NCBI GenBank assembly: GCA_019307065.1
Contig: JAFDKH010000010.1
Span: forward strand, 1-50,369
DNA from: Deltaproteobacteria bacterium
Lineage (GTDB): Bacteria > Myxococcota > B64-G9
DNA: 50,369 bases
Direction of reading: 5' to 3'
Both the position numbers and the translations under genes were made by a program. Under the pieces are notes generated by a model. It worked only from the letters and a program-made list of their open reading frames with translations, was not told the origin of the DNA and searched no databases. This document shows positions 24,695 through 33,499 of this stretch, piece after piece (within the stretch, counting starts at the first letter, position 1; each line of letters opens with the position of its first letter).

Positions 24695-27538
24695 GTGGCT
24701 AGACAAAGCCTTCTCTTGGTAGATGGAGATCCGAAATCGCTCAGAGTGATGGAGGTCAGCCTGCGCAAGGCCGGCTATTCGGTGACCACCGCTGTTAATG
24801 GAGAAGACGCGATTGAAAAAGTCGAAATTTCTCCGCCCGATCTGATTATTTCCGACACCAAGATGGAAGTCATGGATGGCTACGCTCTGTGTAAGCGACT
24901 CAAATCCGATCCCAAGTGGGCGAGCATTCCATTCATCTTTTTGACGAATCAGAAGGCCGTCGAAGACAAGATTCGCGGTCTGGAACTCGGAGTCGATGAC
25001 TATCTGACCAAGCCGATCTACATCAAAGAAATCATAACCCGAGTCACTATACTCCTTCAGAAAAAAGAACGAGAGAAGCTCCAGCAGCGTGACAAGAAAT
25101 CGAGTTTTACAGGCTCGATTGATGATATGGGAATTGTCGACCTTATTCAGACCATTGAATTGGGGCGTAAAACAGGCATAGCCCACTTCACTTCGTCGGA
25201 CGATCCACCCCAACAGGCGGATGTGTATTTTCGTAACGGTAAAGTAATCGATGCCGCGGTTGGCAGGCTAACCGGAGAAAAGGCGGTCTATAGGCTGTTG
25301 CTTTGGAACAGTGGCGCATTTGAAATCGACTTCAAACCGAATTTGAGTCACGACGACAACATTGCGCTTTCAAGTCAAGGTTTGCTCATGGAGGGCATGC
25401 GTCGACTAGATGAATGGGGCCGCATGCTCGAACAGCTTCCATCAATGGAAACCGAGTTCGAAGTTGACTACCACGAATTGTCCGACCGGCTAAGCGAGAT
25501 TCCCGACGAAATCAACCAGATTCTGAGACTGTTTGATGGCAAGCGGACTCTGGTTCAGGTTGTCGATGACAGTCAATTCGACGACCTGGAAGCCTTGGGT
25601 GTTATTTCAAAGTTGTACTTCGAAGGATTGATTTACGACGCAACTCATCGGCCTGAAGACGAACTGCCCATAGTGACGATGAACGAGTGGATGTCCAAGC
25701 CTCCGCCGGCCGGGCCTGATAATGCAGCCCGGGACGGGGAAGCCGCAGCCAACGATCAAGCGCCAACAGCCGATGCCGCCGCCGATCAACCGGCTGCGAC
25801 CGAAGCAAGACCGGCCGCGGATTTTGACAGCCTGGCTACAGATCAATTCACCGAAGAGCCGCCGCCAGGCGTAGAAGACGTCACAGCGGACGAGCCGGCC
25901 CAACCGGAAGAGCCAGCCCAACCGGAAGAGCAAGCTAGCGATGTGGCTGCGACTGAGCAACCAGAACCCGCCTCAGCCGAGAAAGATCTCACCACCGAGC
26001 CGGTCCAAAACGACGCTGAACCCGGCGAGCATATAAGTGAACCAACTACTGAAAACGATCGCACCAAGACCGTTCCGGAGATTCCCAGCGCTAAAGAAAG
26101 TGCCGTTAAAATCGAATCATTGCCCGACGAACCAATGGGTTTCCCGGTGCCGGTTGCCGACGCTTTGCCGCCCATGAATCAAGCTCAGCAGGGTGGCGGC
26201 AAAGACGGTTCTTGGGTGGTGATCGAGAAAAAAGATGGTGAGTTCAGAGCCACTGGTGAGGGCCTCGATGATAAAAGTCTGGCTGAACAGATACTCAGTG
26301 AGCCATCGGTCATCACCGAAGAAACCGATGACCTGAGCAGTAGCGACGCCATTCCCTTGACTCAGAAAAAAGAACCCGTTTCCGAAGCGGCCGCGGAAGA
26401 AATTGTCGAGGATATGCTCACTCTAATGAGGCCGCGACTAGTCTCTGACGACAAACAGGAAAGCTCGTCAATTGATGCTGCGCCTCAGACTGACAGCCGC
26501 CCTGAATTCAGCCGGCAACCTGTCGCAGGGTCGACAGGTTTTAGCGACACGGTTGAGATTGATCAGTCAATTTCACAGCCGGACAATCTCGCGGTAGATG
26601 CTGCTGCGCCGCAGCCAGAAGATGATTTTTTCAAGGCCCAGGCGGCCATCAATGCCAAGTCGGCATTTGCTGATGAGCCGAATATTCGGATGCCCAGTAA
26701 GCGCTCGAGTTTATGGTGGGCATTGGCGATTATAATATTAGGCGGCGGGCTGGGTCTGGGGGGCTGGTTTATTCATCAGAAGTTCTTCTTAGGTAAATCA
26801 AAGCCCAAAGACAGCATAACCAAGCCGGTTGACAAGCATGCCGCGAAAACCAGTCCCAAAGATCCTGTTGAACCCACAGAACCGGTTGACCCGGACAAGC
26901 TTGCCGGCAAAGATGATCACCAGCCTGGCGAGAGCGAAGATGCCGGCGACTCGAGCGATGACGAGAATGAAAAGCTGTCTGTTCAGCCGCTGGTACCCGA
27001 GCTGCCGGATGTCAAAGAGTCGAAGGATGCCGGCAGCGGTGAAATAGAGGTTGCCAGACCCAAAGAACCCGTGGAGAAAAAACCCCCGATTGCCAAGAAA
27101 CCGGTCGAGAAGAAACCACCGGTCAAGAAACCGGTCGAGAAAAAACCACCAATCAAAAAACCGGGGGTTAAAGTCGCTTCGGCCAAATACTTCAACCATC
27201 TCAAGCGTGGTCAGGCTCTATATAAGGCCGGAAAAATCAAGGCTGCCGCGCAGGCACTCAATATGGCAATCAAGGCCAATTCACGGGGTGTTGAGGCCAT
27301 GGTCGCTTTAGCAAATGCGTATTTTGAAATGGATAAGAACTCCAAAGCCATCGGGCTTGCCAATCAGGCACTTAAAATCAACCCGCGCAGCTCTCGGGCC
27401 CATCTGACTCTCGGTACGATTTATCAGACCATAGGTAAAAACAAGCAGGCCAGAAAGTCCTATCGGGCCTACCTCAAGCTGAATCCGAAAGGCCGTTTTG
27501 CTTCGGATGTTCGCAGTATTCTGAAAACCCTCAAATAG
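24695..27538 (+). CDS. Response regulator: receiver + PATAN (DUF4388) + transmembrane + TPR
   Basis: The 947-residue product from GTG 24695. A receiver domain (about 5-122, Asp10/Asp12, phospho-acceptor Asp54 in IISDTKM, Lys in LTKPIY) is followed by a PATAN/DUF4388 domain (about 130-310, [51 protein letters not shown]). A long acidic Pro/Ala/Glu linker (about 330-660), a single transmembrane helix (about 672-695, [21 protein letters not shown]) and a Lys/Pro-rich repeat stretch come next. Three to four TPRs (about 828-940) end the protein. The domain order implies signal input in the cytoplasm and a TPR scaffold across the inner membrane. It could couple phosphorylation to an envelope complex. 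No kinase is adjacent. tsaD starts 22 bp downstream. Confidence 0.88.
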   Translation: MARQSLLLVDGDPKSLRVMEVSLRKAGYSVTTAVNGEDAIEKVEISPPDLIISDTKMEVMDGYALCKRLKSDPKWASIPFIFLTNQKAVEDKIRGLELGVDDYLTKPIYIKEIITRVTILLQKKEREKLQQRDKKSSFTGSIDDMGIVDLIQTIELGRKTGIAHFTSSDDPPQQADVYFRNGKVIDAAVGRLTGEKAVYRLLLWNSGAFEIDFKPNLSHDDNIALSSQGLLMEGMRRLDEWGRMLEQLPSMETEFEVDYHELSDRLSEIPDEINQILRLFDGKRTLVQVVDDSQFDDLEALGVISKLYFEGLIYDATHRPEDELPIVTMNEWMSKPPPAGPDNAARDGEAAANDQAPTADAAADQPAATEARPAADFDSLATDQFTEEPPPGVEDVTADEPAQPEEPAQPEEQASDVAATEQPEPASAEKDLTTEPVQNDAEPGEHISEPTTENDRTKTVPEIPSAKESAVKIESLPDEPMGFPVPVADALPPMNQAQQGGGKDGSWVVIEKKDGEFRATGEGLDDKSLAEQILSEPSVITEETDDLSSSDAIPLTQKKEPVSEAAAEEIVEDMLTLMRPRLVSDDKQESSSIDAAPQTDSRPEFSRQPVAGSTGFSDTVEIDQSISQPDNLAVDAAAPQPEDDFFKAQAAINAKSAFADEPNIRMPSKRSSLWWALAIIILGGGLGLGGWFIHQKFFLGKSKPKDSITKPVDKHAAKTSPKDPVEPTEPVDPDKLAGKDDHQPGESEDAGDSSDDENEKLSVQPLVPELPDVKESKDAGSGEIEVARPKEPVEKKPPIAKKPVEKKPPVKKPVEKKPPIKKPGVKVASAKYFNHLKRGQALYKAGKIKAAAQALNMAIKANSRGVEAMVALANAYFEMDKNSKAIGLANQALKINPRSSRAHLTLGTIYQTIGKNKQARKSYRAYLKLNPKGRFASDVRSILKTLK
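27061..27174 (+). repeat. Lys/Pro-rich in-frame repeats (VEKKPP units)
   Basis: Three near-identical units encode PVEKKPP followed by IAKKP, VKKP and IKKP. The stretch joins the acidic segment after the membrane helix to the TPR domain. It is a rigid, positively charged spacer that could span or bind the cell wall; this is inference from composition. Confidence 0.8.
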
Positions 27539-27560
27539 AGTAATCCTTCAGGTACCAATC

Positions 27561-28556
27561 ATGCTGGTGTTGGGTATTGAATCGTCGTGTGATGAGTGTG
27601 CCGCCGCAATCGTCGGGCCGGGCCCAAAACTACTCGGACAACAGGTGGCTTCTCAGATACCAATCCACTTACCATATGGCGGTGTTGTTCCAGAGTTGGC
27701 GTCGCGAGATCACGTTCGCAAAATCATTATGGTCGTAGAGCAAGCGCTTGAACAAGCCGGCTGCTCGCTCGAGGCTATAGACGGAATTGGTGTAACCGCC
27801 GGGCCGGGTTTGATTGGTTCGTTGCTGGTTGGAGTGACCGCGGCCAAGGCCCTGGCCTGGAGTTTGGCCAAGCCCCTGGTAGGCATCAATCATCTCGAGG
27901 CTCATTTGCACGCGATATTCCTTGAGCGGCCACAATTTGAGTATCCTCATCTGGGATTGATTGTTTCTGGTGGGCATACCTGTCTTGTGCGAGTTGACGG
28001 GATCGGTAAGCTCCACCTGATTAGTCGAACTTTAGACGACGCTGCCGGTGAGGCGTTCGATAAGGTAGCCAAACTGCTCGGATTGGAATATCCCGGGGGT
28101 GTATCTATTCAGCGGCAGGGGCGCTCGGGTAACCCCGCGGCCATTTCGTTTCCGCGTCCGATGCCCGGCAAGCGCCTGGATTTTAGTTTCAGCGGTCTGA
28201 AAACATCTGCTTGTGTGCGGGTCAAGAAAGACGGCCTGCCAAGAGGTCAGGCATTAAAAGATTTTGCGGCAAGTTTCCAAGAGGCGATCGTGGATACTCT
28301 GGTGAAAAAGACAATCATGGCGGCTCGCAAAGAAAGACTGACCCAGATTTTGGTAGCTGGTGGAGTAGCGGCTAACATCAGACTGCGGGATAAAATGGAG
28401 GCTGCTGCCGGCCAAGAAGAAATCGAAGTGGCGTTTCCCCCGATATCGATGTGTACTGACAACGCCGCCATGGTGGCGGCCTTGAGCGCTGCAATTTTAA
28501 AAACAGGCCGGGACGACGGACTCGCCCTGGATGCTTGTGCGAGTATGACTATCTGA
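27561..28556 (+). CDS. tsaD: tRNA N6-threonylcarbamoyladenosine transferase TsaD
   Basis: The 331-residue product is the ASKHA-fold transferase that moves the threonylcarbamoyl group from TC-AMP to A37 of tRNA, working with TsaB and TsaE. Signatures are GIESSCDECAAAIV near the start (Cys replaces the Thr of the common SCDET), GVVPELASRDHV, TAGPGLIGSLLVG, the metal-binding HLEAHLHA (His111, His115), SGGHTCLV, SFSGLKTS and MCTDNAAM near the C-terminus (the third metal ligand Asp). Length is typical. The Sua5/YciO-type enzyme at 2624-3232 could supply the intermediate; TsaB and TsaE are not in the window. The stop and the rsmA start are separated by one base (tgaCatg). Confidence 0.96.
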   Translation: MLVLGIESSCDECAAAIVGPGPKLLGQQVASQIPIHLPYGGVVPELASRDHVRKIIMVVEQALEQAGCSLEAIDGIGVTAGPGLIGSLLVGVTAAKALAWSLAKPLVGINHLEAHLHAIFLERPQFEYPHLGLIVSGGHTCLVRVDGIGKLHLISRTLDDAAGEAFDKVAKLLGLEYPGGVSIQRQGRSGNPAAISFPRPMPGKRLDFSFSGLKTSACVRVKKDGLPRGQALKDFAASFQEAIVDTLVKKTIMAARKERLTQILVAGGVAANIRLRDKMEAAAGQEEIEVAFPPISMCTDNAAMVAALSAAILKTGRDDGLALDACASMTI

Positions 28557-28557
28557 C

Positions 28558-29421
28558 ATGACACGTCGCTTGAATGTCCAGACAATCTTGAAGAAATACG
28601 GCCTGCGGCCTAAGTCCAGCTGGAGTCAGAACTTCTTAGTCGACATCGAAGTTCTCAACCAGATAGCCCGAGCGGCCCGAGCAAACGAGCGTAAAGTAGT
28701 CGAGCTTGGGGCCGGTTTCGGGGCTTTGACAGCCAGGTTGGCCCGGGATGCGAGCTGTCTGGTGGCAGTCGAGCGCGATCGGGACTTGGCTGGTTTACTC
28801 AGGCAGGAGTTTTCAAAAGATTCGATAGTTGAGATTCTAGAGGCCGACGCAGCCAAGCTGGATTGGCAGGAGCTTTACCAGCGCCTGGGTGAAAAGCCGG
28901 TGGTGGTTGGCAATCTGCCTTATCACATTGCGACACCCATTTTGTTCAACCTGCTTGGCTCAAGGAACATTCTTTCCCACTGGGTCCTGATGTTTCAGAA
29001 GGAGATGGCCCAGCGCTTAGTCTCTAAACCTGGTAGTCGGGTTTATGGAGTGCTCAGTATTCTGGTGCAACGCCTGGTCGATGTTGAGATCGTTTGCGAG
29101 GTTGCTCCGGGCTCGTTTTTTCCGGCGCCCAAAGTGAGATCGCAGGTGGTAAGATTCAGCCCCTTGCCAGAGCCAAAAGTGGCCGTCACGAACGAAGCCA
29201 TGTTTGAAAGAGTAGTCAAAGGGACATTCAACCAGCGGCGCAAGATGATCAGAAACAGCTTGAACTCCATCTTCAGTCGAACCAGCAAAATAAAAATTGT
29301 AGACCAGGCCCTCGAAATGGCCGGGGTCGAGCCGACTATGCGGCCCGAGCAGTTGTCTATCCTAACTTTCGCCAAGCTGGCCGATATATTTCATGATTTG
29401 GAAAAAGGAATAGACGGCTGA
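28558..29421 (+). CDS. rsmA: 16S rRNA adenine-1518/1519 N6-dimethyltransferase RsmA (KsgA)
   Basis: The 287-residue product is the Rossmann-fold methyltransferase that dimethylates the two adenines in the 3' hairpin of 16S rRNA during late 30S assembly, using S-adenosylmethionine. Motifs are SSWSQNFLVD near residue 20, the SAM site VVELGAGFGALTARLA, the acidic VAVERD, and catalytic NLPYHIATPILF (motif IV NLPY). The C-terminal domain includes FFPAPKVRSQVVRF and FNQRRKMIRNSL. Length is normal. It starts one base after the tsaD stop, so translation is probably coupled. It converges on the small gene ending at 29426. Confidence 0.96.
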   Translation: MTRRLNVQTILKKYGLRPKSSWSQNFLVDIEVLNQIARAARANERKVVELGAGFGALTARLARDASCLVAVERDRDLAGLLRQEFSKDSIVEILEADAAKLDWQELYQRLGEKPVVVGNLPYHIATPILFNLLGSRNILSHWVLMFQKEMAQRLVSKPGSRVYGVLSILVQRLVDVEIVCEVAPGSFFPAPKVRSQVVRFSPLPEPKVAVTNEAMFERVVKGTFNQRRKMIRNSLNSIFSRTSKIKIVDQALEMAGVEPTMRPEQLSILTFAKLADIFHDLEKGIDG

Positions 29422-29425
29422 ATCT

Positions 29426-29632
29426 TCAGTAGCCTCGTTTTTTCACCGTGGCCATGAGCGATTCCATATGGTTATTGACATAATGCCGGAATTCTTCAGG
29501 ATCGAGTTTCATCTCGGTCAAGATCTCAGTAAACAGGTCCTCGAACCCTTTGACCTCGTTTCGACGCATCTTCATGGCGATTTTCAACAAAGCAGCTTGA
29601 TACATACGCTCGAGCTTGCTGTCTCTAACCAC
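29426..29632 (-). CDS. Small cytoplasmic protein of unknown function
   Basis: The 68-residue product, mostly helical and charged (KLERMYQAALLKIAMKMRRN, EDLFTEILTEMKLDPEEF), has no signal peptide or membrane segment. GTG 29632 is chosen because GGAGGT (complement of 29638-29643) lies five bases upstream; the adjacent GTG 29635 would be only two bases away. A consensus-like promoter sits at 29689-29717 on the same strand. Together these show that the short frame is real. I do not recognise the family. It is convergent with rsmA (four bases between the stop codons). Confidence 0.72.
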   Translation of the reverse strand: MVRDSKLERMYQAALLKIAMKMRRNEVKGFEDLFTEILTEMKLDPEEFRHYVNNHMESLMATVKKRGY

Positions 29633-29688
29633 CACCCACCTCCGTGCAGATGTACATTACAACAATATGCCAGTCCAAACGTGAACAT

Positions 29689-29717
29689 ACCATACGATGC
29701 AATACACTTGTTGTCAA
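29689..29717 (-). promoter_or_regulatory. Sigma70-like promoter of the small gene
   Basis: On the minus strand TTGACA (29717-29712) is followed by a 17-base spacer and TATGGT (29694-29689). Transcription would start near 29682, giving a leader of about 50 bases before GTG 29632. The perfect -35, exact spacing and a strong ribosome-binding site downstream make this one of the clearest promoters in the window. Confidence 0.65.
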
Positions 29718-29757
29718 TTTTTTTACGACACCTTATGCTGACAAAGCCAGTATTATG

Positions 29758-29811
29758 TGGGGACAGGCTAGCTATTTCGGTTACTTCTTATGGGGACAGG
29801 GTAGGTATTTC
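29758..29811 (+). repeat. Two near-identical 21-bp direct repeats
   Basis: TGGGGACAGGCTAGCTATTTC (29758-29778) and TGGGGACAGGGTAGGTATTTC (29791-29811) differ at two positions and are 33 bases apart. The GGGGACAGG core resembles sequences I have seen near small transposase-associated repeats (RAYT/IS200-like) in related metagenomic genomes; that link is recollection. No transposase is present here. Confidence 0.7.
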
Positions 29812-29950
29812 TTTCATCAAGTTTTTCTCTCGACAGACATTGGATGCCCTGCTTGCGAAAAGCGGGTTTTCGTCGGTGACCTTCAGGCGGCGAGGGCGAC
29901 TGCCCGGTTTCTGGAAGAGTATGCTGGTAAAGGCTGTCAAACTCACTTGA
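29791..29950 (+). pseudogene. Remnant of a SAM-dependent methyltransferase C-terminus
   Basis: The frame read from about 29791 to the stop at 29950 codes a segment with VGISFIKFFSRQTLDAL, LAKSGFSSVTF and LPGFWKSMLV. That is the typical C-terminal pattern of class I methyltransferases of the 'HISFFSPRTL..LLE.AGF..V' type. The S-adenosylmethionine-binding core is absent. The frame upstream runs through the promoter of the opposite gene and has no plausible start, and the repeat at 29791-29811 lies at the junction. So this is a 3' fragment left after deletion or insertion. The remaining sequence to the panC ribosome-binding site (29951-30125) holds nothing I can identify. Confidence 0.55.
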
Positions 29951-30141
29951 GATGTCATGTTTTAGTCCCTGGCTGGTGCCAGCGAACCCATCATCGCTCA
30001 ATTGCTATATTAAAACAATATGTTGCCGGGTTCAATCAAGTTAGCGAGTGCGGATTGTCCTTGACCTGTAGGGTCTTTAGAGGGTACAAGAGCCCCTAAT
30101 TCTAGACTTAATCGAACGTTTGGCACCCAAGGGGGCAGTCC

Positions 30142-31215
30142 ATGGCCACAAAAAAGAAAACCTCTTCCAAACGCAGGGCTGCGACCCGCAAGGGCGAAAA
30201 AACCAAGAAAAAGCCGGCAAAGAAAGCGACCAAGAAGCAGGTTAGGAAATCAAGAAGCCGGCTAATGCCGAAAATTAAAAGCCAGCCGCGTAGAAAGGCT
30301 GTAAGTAAGTCTGCGAAGAAAACTGCATTGAAAAAACCGACCCGGCCGATGAAACTTATCCGCACGATCAGAGACCTTAAAAAATACCTTGGCCAGATTC
30401 GTTCGCGGCGTCAGCGGGTAGCCCTGGTACCCACCATGGGCTACTTGCACGAAGGGCATCTTTCATTGGTTCGTGAAGCGCGCCGGTTGGCCACGGTTGT
30501 GGTGGCAAGCGTCTTTGTCAACCCGACCCAGTTCAGTCCCAGTGAAGATCTCGATCGCTATCCCCGCGATCTTTCCGGCGACAAGAGAAAACTGAAGCAA
30601 GAAGGCGTGACGATCATGTTCGCCCCGGACACTGCCGAAATCTATCCCGAAGGTTTTCAGACATATGTGGACGTTACTGAAGTCACTCGCGATTACTGCG
30701 GGGCGACCCGCCCGGGCCACTTTCGCGGAGTAACATCGATTGTCAACAAGTTGTTTAACATAATCAAGCCCGACCTGGCAGTCTTTGGGCAGAAAGATTA
30801 TCAGCAACTAGTCGCCATTCGTCAGATGGTCAGGGACTTGAGCATGGAAGTCGATGTTGTCGGTATGCCAACTCTGCGTGAAGAAGATGGTTTGGCAATG
30901 AGTTCCCGAAACGCTTTTTTAAGCCCGTCCCAACGCCAGCAAGCCACAGCAACTTTCAGGGGTCTTCGAAAAGCCAAGCGACTATTGGACAGCGGAGAAC
31001 GGGACTCGGCCGAGCTAGCAGCGGTCGTATTGGATCTTCTGCGCGAAGAGCAGGACATTCGGGTTGAATATGTCAGCGTGTGTGATCCCGAAACTCTCGA
31101 ACGTATCCCCGAAGTCGAATCGAGTGCTGTCTTGTTGGTTGCCATAAGAATTTCAGATACGCGTCTGATCGACAACATCCGGCTGGACGTACGCAAGAGC
31201 CGGAGCCGCCGATGA
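30142..31215 (+). CDS. panC: Pantoate--beta-alanine ligase with a basic, histone-H1-like N-terminal extension
   Basis: Residues about 70-357 are a complete PanC, which makes pantothenate from pantoate, beta-alanine and ATP. Signatures are PTMGYLHEGHLSLV (the HIGH-type nucleotide motif), VFVNPTQF, GATRPGHFRGV, FGQKDYQQ and MSSRN. Before it lie some 69 residues made mostly of Lys, Arg, Ala, Ser and Thr (KKTSSKRRAATRKGEKTKKK, AKKATKKQ), like bacterial H1-type nucleoid proteins. AAGGGGG at about 30127-30133 favours ATG 30142. The internal ATG 30349, which would give a normal-sized enzyme, has no ribosome-binding site. The tail could bind nucleic acid or polyphosphate, or could be an artefact of a weak start; the enzyme identity is certain. 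The stop overlaps the next gene (ATGA). Confidence 0.93.
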   Translation: MATKKKTSSKRRAATRKGEKTKKKPAKKATKKQVRKSRSRLMPKIKSQPRRKAVSKSAKKTALKKPTRPMKLIRTIRDLKKYLGQIRSRRQRVALVPTMGYLHEGHLSLVREARRLATVVVASVFVNPTQFSPSEDLDRYPRDLSGDKRKLKQEGVTIMFAPDTAEIYPEGFQTYVDVTEVTRDYCGATRPGHFRGVTSIVNKLFNIIKPDLAVFGQKDYQQLVAIRQMVRDLSMEVDVVGMPTLREEDGLAMSSRNAFLSPSQRQQATATFRGLRKAKRLLDSGERDSAELAAVVLDLLREEQDIRVEYVSVCDPETLERIPEVESSAVLLVAIRISDTRLIDNIRLDVRKSRSRR

Positions 31216-32207
31216 GGTTTGCCTTCTGGCTGGGGCTTGTCCTGGCGGCCTGTGGTTGTGCCGCCAACCAGCCAGTGGCCGAGCAACCCGAAAATAGCGA
31301 GCAACCCAAGGGCCCCAGTGAATACTCCGCCGACGAGCTGTGCAAGATAGGCCAAGCCTATAATGCCTCCGGTGAGAGCCAAAAAGCGATCGGCGTACTT
31401 CGCGACTCAATAAAAAAAGATGCCAATCAGATCGAAGCACACTATCAATTGGGGCTGGCGCTTTTACGCCTGGATGAGAAAAAGAAGTCACAAGTCGCCC
31501 TGCAAAAAGCTCATCAGCTCGATCCGAAACATCGTGACGCGGCAGTCGCCTTGGGAATGACCTACGATTTGGAGGGCAAGCCGGCCGAAGCCTTGAAGAT
31601 ATACCAGGTGGCCGCCGGGCATCATCCCAACGACTGCGATCTGTTGCATGAGATGGGGAATACCCTGTTGATGCTCAACCAGGCGGATGAGGCTGTAACG
31701 GTATTGGAAAAAGCAAAAGCCTTGAAACAACCCTCGGCTGACTTGTTGGGCGATCTCGGTTATGCCTATCTGCTGTCAAAAAAGGCCAAACAGGCCGTCG
31801 AAGTTTTAAAGTTGGCTTGGGCCAAAGCGCCTGAGCGCCCGGATATTTCGATGAACCTGGGCCGCGCGGCTCTGGTCGCAGAAGACGCCCAGACTGCCGT
31901 CGATGCCTTTACCAGCCTGGTCGAGCAAAAGCCTGATGATTGTGCCGCCTGGATTCTTTTAGCCCTGGCCCAGGTACGCGCAGGTCGCTTCAAAGAAGCC
32001 AAACAGGCGGCCGACAAAGTCATCAGCCTGGATGCTACCCGGCCCAAGGCTTACTTCATGCAGGCCATAGCCCTCGAGGGCCTGGGCAAGAAAAGGGCCG
32101 CGGGCCAGTCGATGAAGAAGGCTCTAGAGCTAGACCCCAGTTTTGCGCCCGCCAAAGATTGGCTGAAGAAGAGTAAAGGCAAAAGCAAGAAGAAAAGAAA
32201 GAAGTAG
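31212..32207 (+). CDS. TPR lipoprotein
   Basis: The 331-residue product has a short lipoprotein signal (LVLAAC, Cys14; a second Cys follows at 16), a Glu/Pro/Gln linker and about eight TPRs from residue 40 to 315 (for example LCKIGQAYNASGESQKAIGV, AHYQLGLALLRLDEKKKSQ, DLLGDLGYAYLLSKKAKQA). It ends in a Lys-rich tail (KKSKGKSKKKRKK). It probably sits on the periplasmic face of a membrane as a scaffold, similar to PilF/NlpI-type proteins, though no partner is visible. ATG 31212 overlaps the panC stop by four bases, so the two are translationally coupled despite unrelated functions. It converges on the next gene, 12 bp away. Confidence 0.88.
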   Translation: MRFAFWLGLVLAACGCAANQPVAEQPENSEQPKGPSEYSADELCKIGQAYNASGESQKAIGVLRDSIKKDANQIEAHYQLGLALLRLDEKKKSQVALQKAHQLDPKHRDAAVALGMTYDLEGKPAEALKIYQVAAGHHPNDCDLLHEMGNTLLMLNQADEAVTVLEKAKALKQPSADLLGDLGYAYLLSKKAKQAVEVLKLAWAKAPERPDISMNLGRAALVAEDAQTAVDAFTSLVEQKPDDCAAWILLALAQVRAGRFKEAKQAADKVISLDATRPKAYFMQAIALEGLGKKRAAGQSMKKALELDPSFAPAKDWLKKSKGKSKKKRKK

Positions 32208-32219
32208 ATATCCGGTCGT

Positions 32220-33479
32220 CTAGACAATCCATTTTTTTCGACAAAGCAGCAGTAGCATGAAGGCGGCCAGCAAGATTCCGCCGGTTTGGGTCGCTGAACA
32301 ACCACAGCCTTTTTCCGGGGCGTTTTCACCGGGGCCCCAGTCGTAGTCCGGATCGAGTTCGAGAGTGAAGTTCATCGTCCGGTTGGCGGTCATATCGAAA
32401 GGATCGGCCGTTTGAGTAATAAATCCCTCGCGGCTGGCGCCGGCTAAGTAGTTGCCTTCGGGAATCGAGCCGATGGCGAACTCACCGGCTGGGTTGGTGG
32501 TTGTCTGGCGCTGGAAAGTTTGATCGGCATTCCAGATGCTGACATGCGAGCCGGCCGGCGGGGGCGGTGTGCTGCCGTCCTGGTCGGGAACCAGTAGAGT
32601 GACCGTACCTTCGAGCCGGAAAGTCGGGTCGGAAGAACCGTTACCATCTTTGATCAGTACAAAGTTTATGTTGCGGTCGCCGGTCATGTTGATATCGATT
32701 TGAGTCGCCGAGCTATAGCCGCTGCGATAGGCGGTAAAAGACAGCGGGCCGGCCGGAACACCCTCGAGAATGTACGAGCCGCCGGTATTGGTCACGCTGT
32801 TCAAGTTCGGTATTTGTCCGTTGCAGCGTACAGTTGAGTTTGAGCGATCTAGCGGGTTGTCCGACAGAGCTACCACGCCGCCCAGCGCGTATGTCCCGCC
32901 CAGGGCCAGGTCGAGGTTCTGTTCGACCAGAGTGACTCCGCCGTCCACAGCTGGTGCGGGCAGTGTGACAGCCACATTGGCCGGCAAGTACCCATAGGCT
33001 ACTCCCCTCAGTTCGTACTCTCCGGGGGCCAGCCCGACCAGGCTGAAAGTTCCGTCAGGAGAGCTGAGCGCGATTCCTTGCGTGCGACTGTCCTGTCGGG
33101 CGCTTATGATTACAGCTTGACATGGCGTGCCGGCACATGAAGCCAGGCCGTGGATTGCGGCGATGTCGCTCGGGGGAGGCAAAGAAAAATCTCGAATCGT
33201 CCCGTCGGGGACCCAGACGGCCGTGGTCGCTGCGCCGCGCAAGCCAGGCGCGTGACAAGTCAGACCATAAGAACCATTGGGCAAGGACGGGATCGAATAG
33301 TTGCCATTGGTGTCGCTGATGGCCCTATAAATCGTACCGCGCACGACTACCTGGGCTCCGGCTACGGCCTGGTCAGTGTCTGAGCGAGTGACTGTTCCGC
33401 TCAGGCTGCCGGCGCTTGCCAAGGCCGGTAGCAGGATGAAGCAAAGTGCCGCGATGTTTTCTAATCTGTTGCCAAGCAT
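32220..33479 (-). CDS. Secreted protein with carboxypeptidase-regulatory-like repeats and MYXO-CTERM-like tail
   Basis: The 419-residue product has a signal peptide (about 1-23, ending LASAG). Four or so beta-sandwich domains of the carboxypeptidase regulatory/CNA-B-like type follow, each with the pattern 'G.V......P..GA.V.......T...G.Y.I..LP.G.Y.L'. Examples are LSGTVTRSDTDQAVAGAQVV, FSLVGLAPGEYELRGVAYGY, YILEGVPAGPLSFTAYRSGY and FAIGSIPEGNYLAGASREGF. It ends EKGCGCSATQTGG, a hydrophobic helix and CRKKWIV, a MYXO-CTERM-like sorting signal. It is probably a surface-displayed adhesive or structural protein with no enzymatic motif. No clear ribosome-binding site precedes ATG 33479. It lies downstream of cstA on the same strand with 78 bp between. 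Confidence 0.85.
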   Translation of the reverse strand: MLGNRLENIAALCFILLPALASAGSLSGTVTRSDTDQAVAGAQVVVRGTIYRAISDTNGNYSIPSLPNGSYGLTCHAPGLRGAATTAVWVPDGTIRDFSLPPPSDIAAIHGLASCAGTPCQAVIISARQDSRTQGIALSSPDGTFSLVGLAPGEYELRGVAYGYLPANVAVTLPAPAVDGGVTLVEQNLDLALGGTYALGGVVALSDNPLDRSNSTVRCNGQIPNLNSVTNTGGSYILEGVPAGPLSFTAYRSGYSSATQIDINMTGDRNINFVLIKDGNGSSDPTFRLEGTVTLLVPDQDGSTPPPPAGSHVSIWNADQTFQRQTTTNPAGEFAIGSIPEGNYLAGASREGFITQTADPFDMTANRTMNFTLELDPDYDWGPGENAPEKGCGCSATQTGGILLAAFMLLLLCRKKWIV

Positions 33480-33499
33480 GTCTTGTACCAGTCTAGCAT

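Noticed and set aside
29644..30099. Plus-strand frame of 151 codons between rsmA and panC
   Set aside because: No start signals or protein-like composition. It overlaps the promoter of the opposite small gene and the methyltransferase remnant in another frame.
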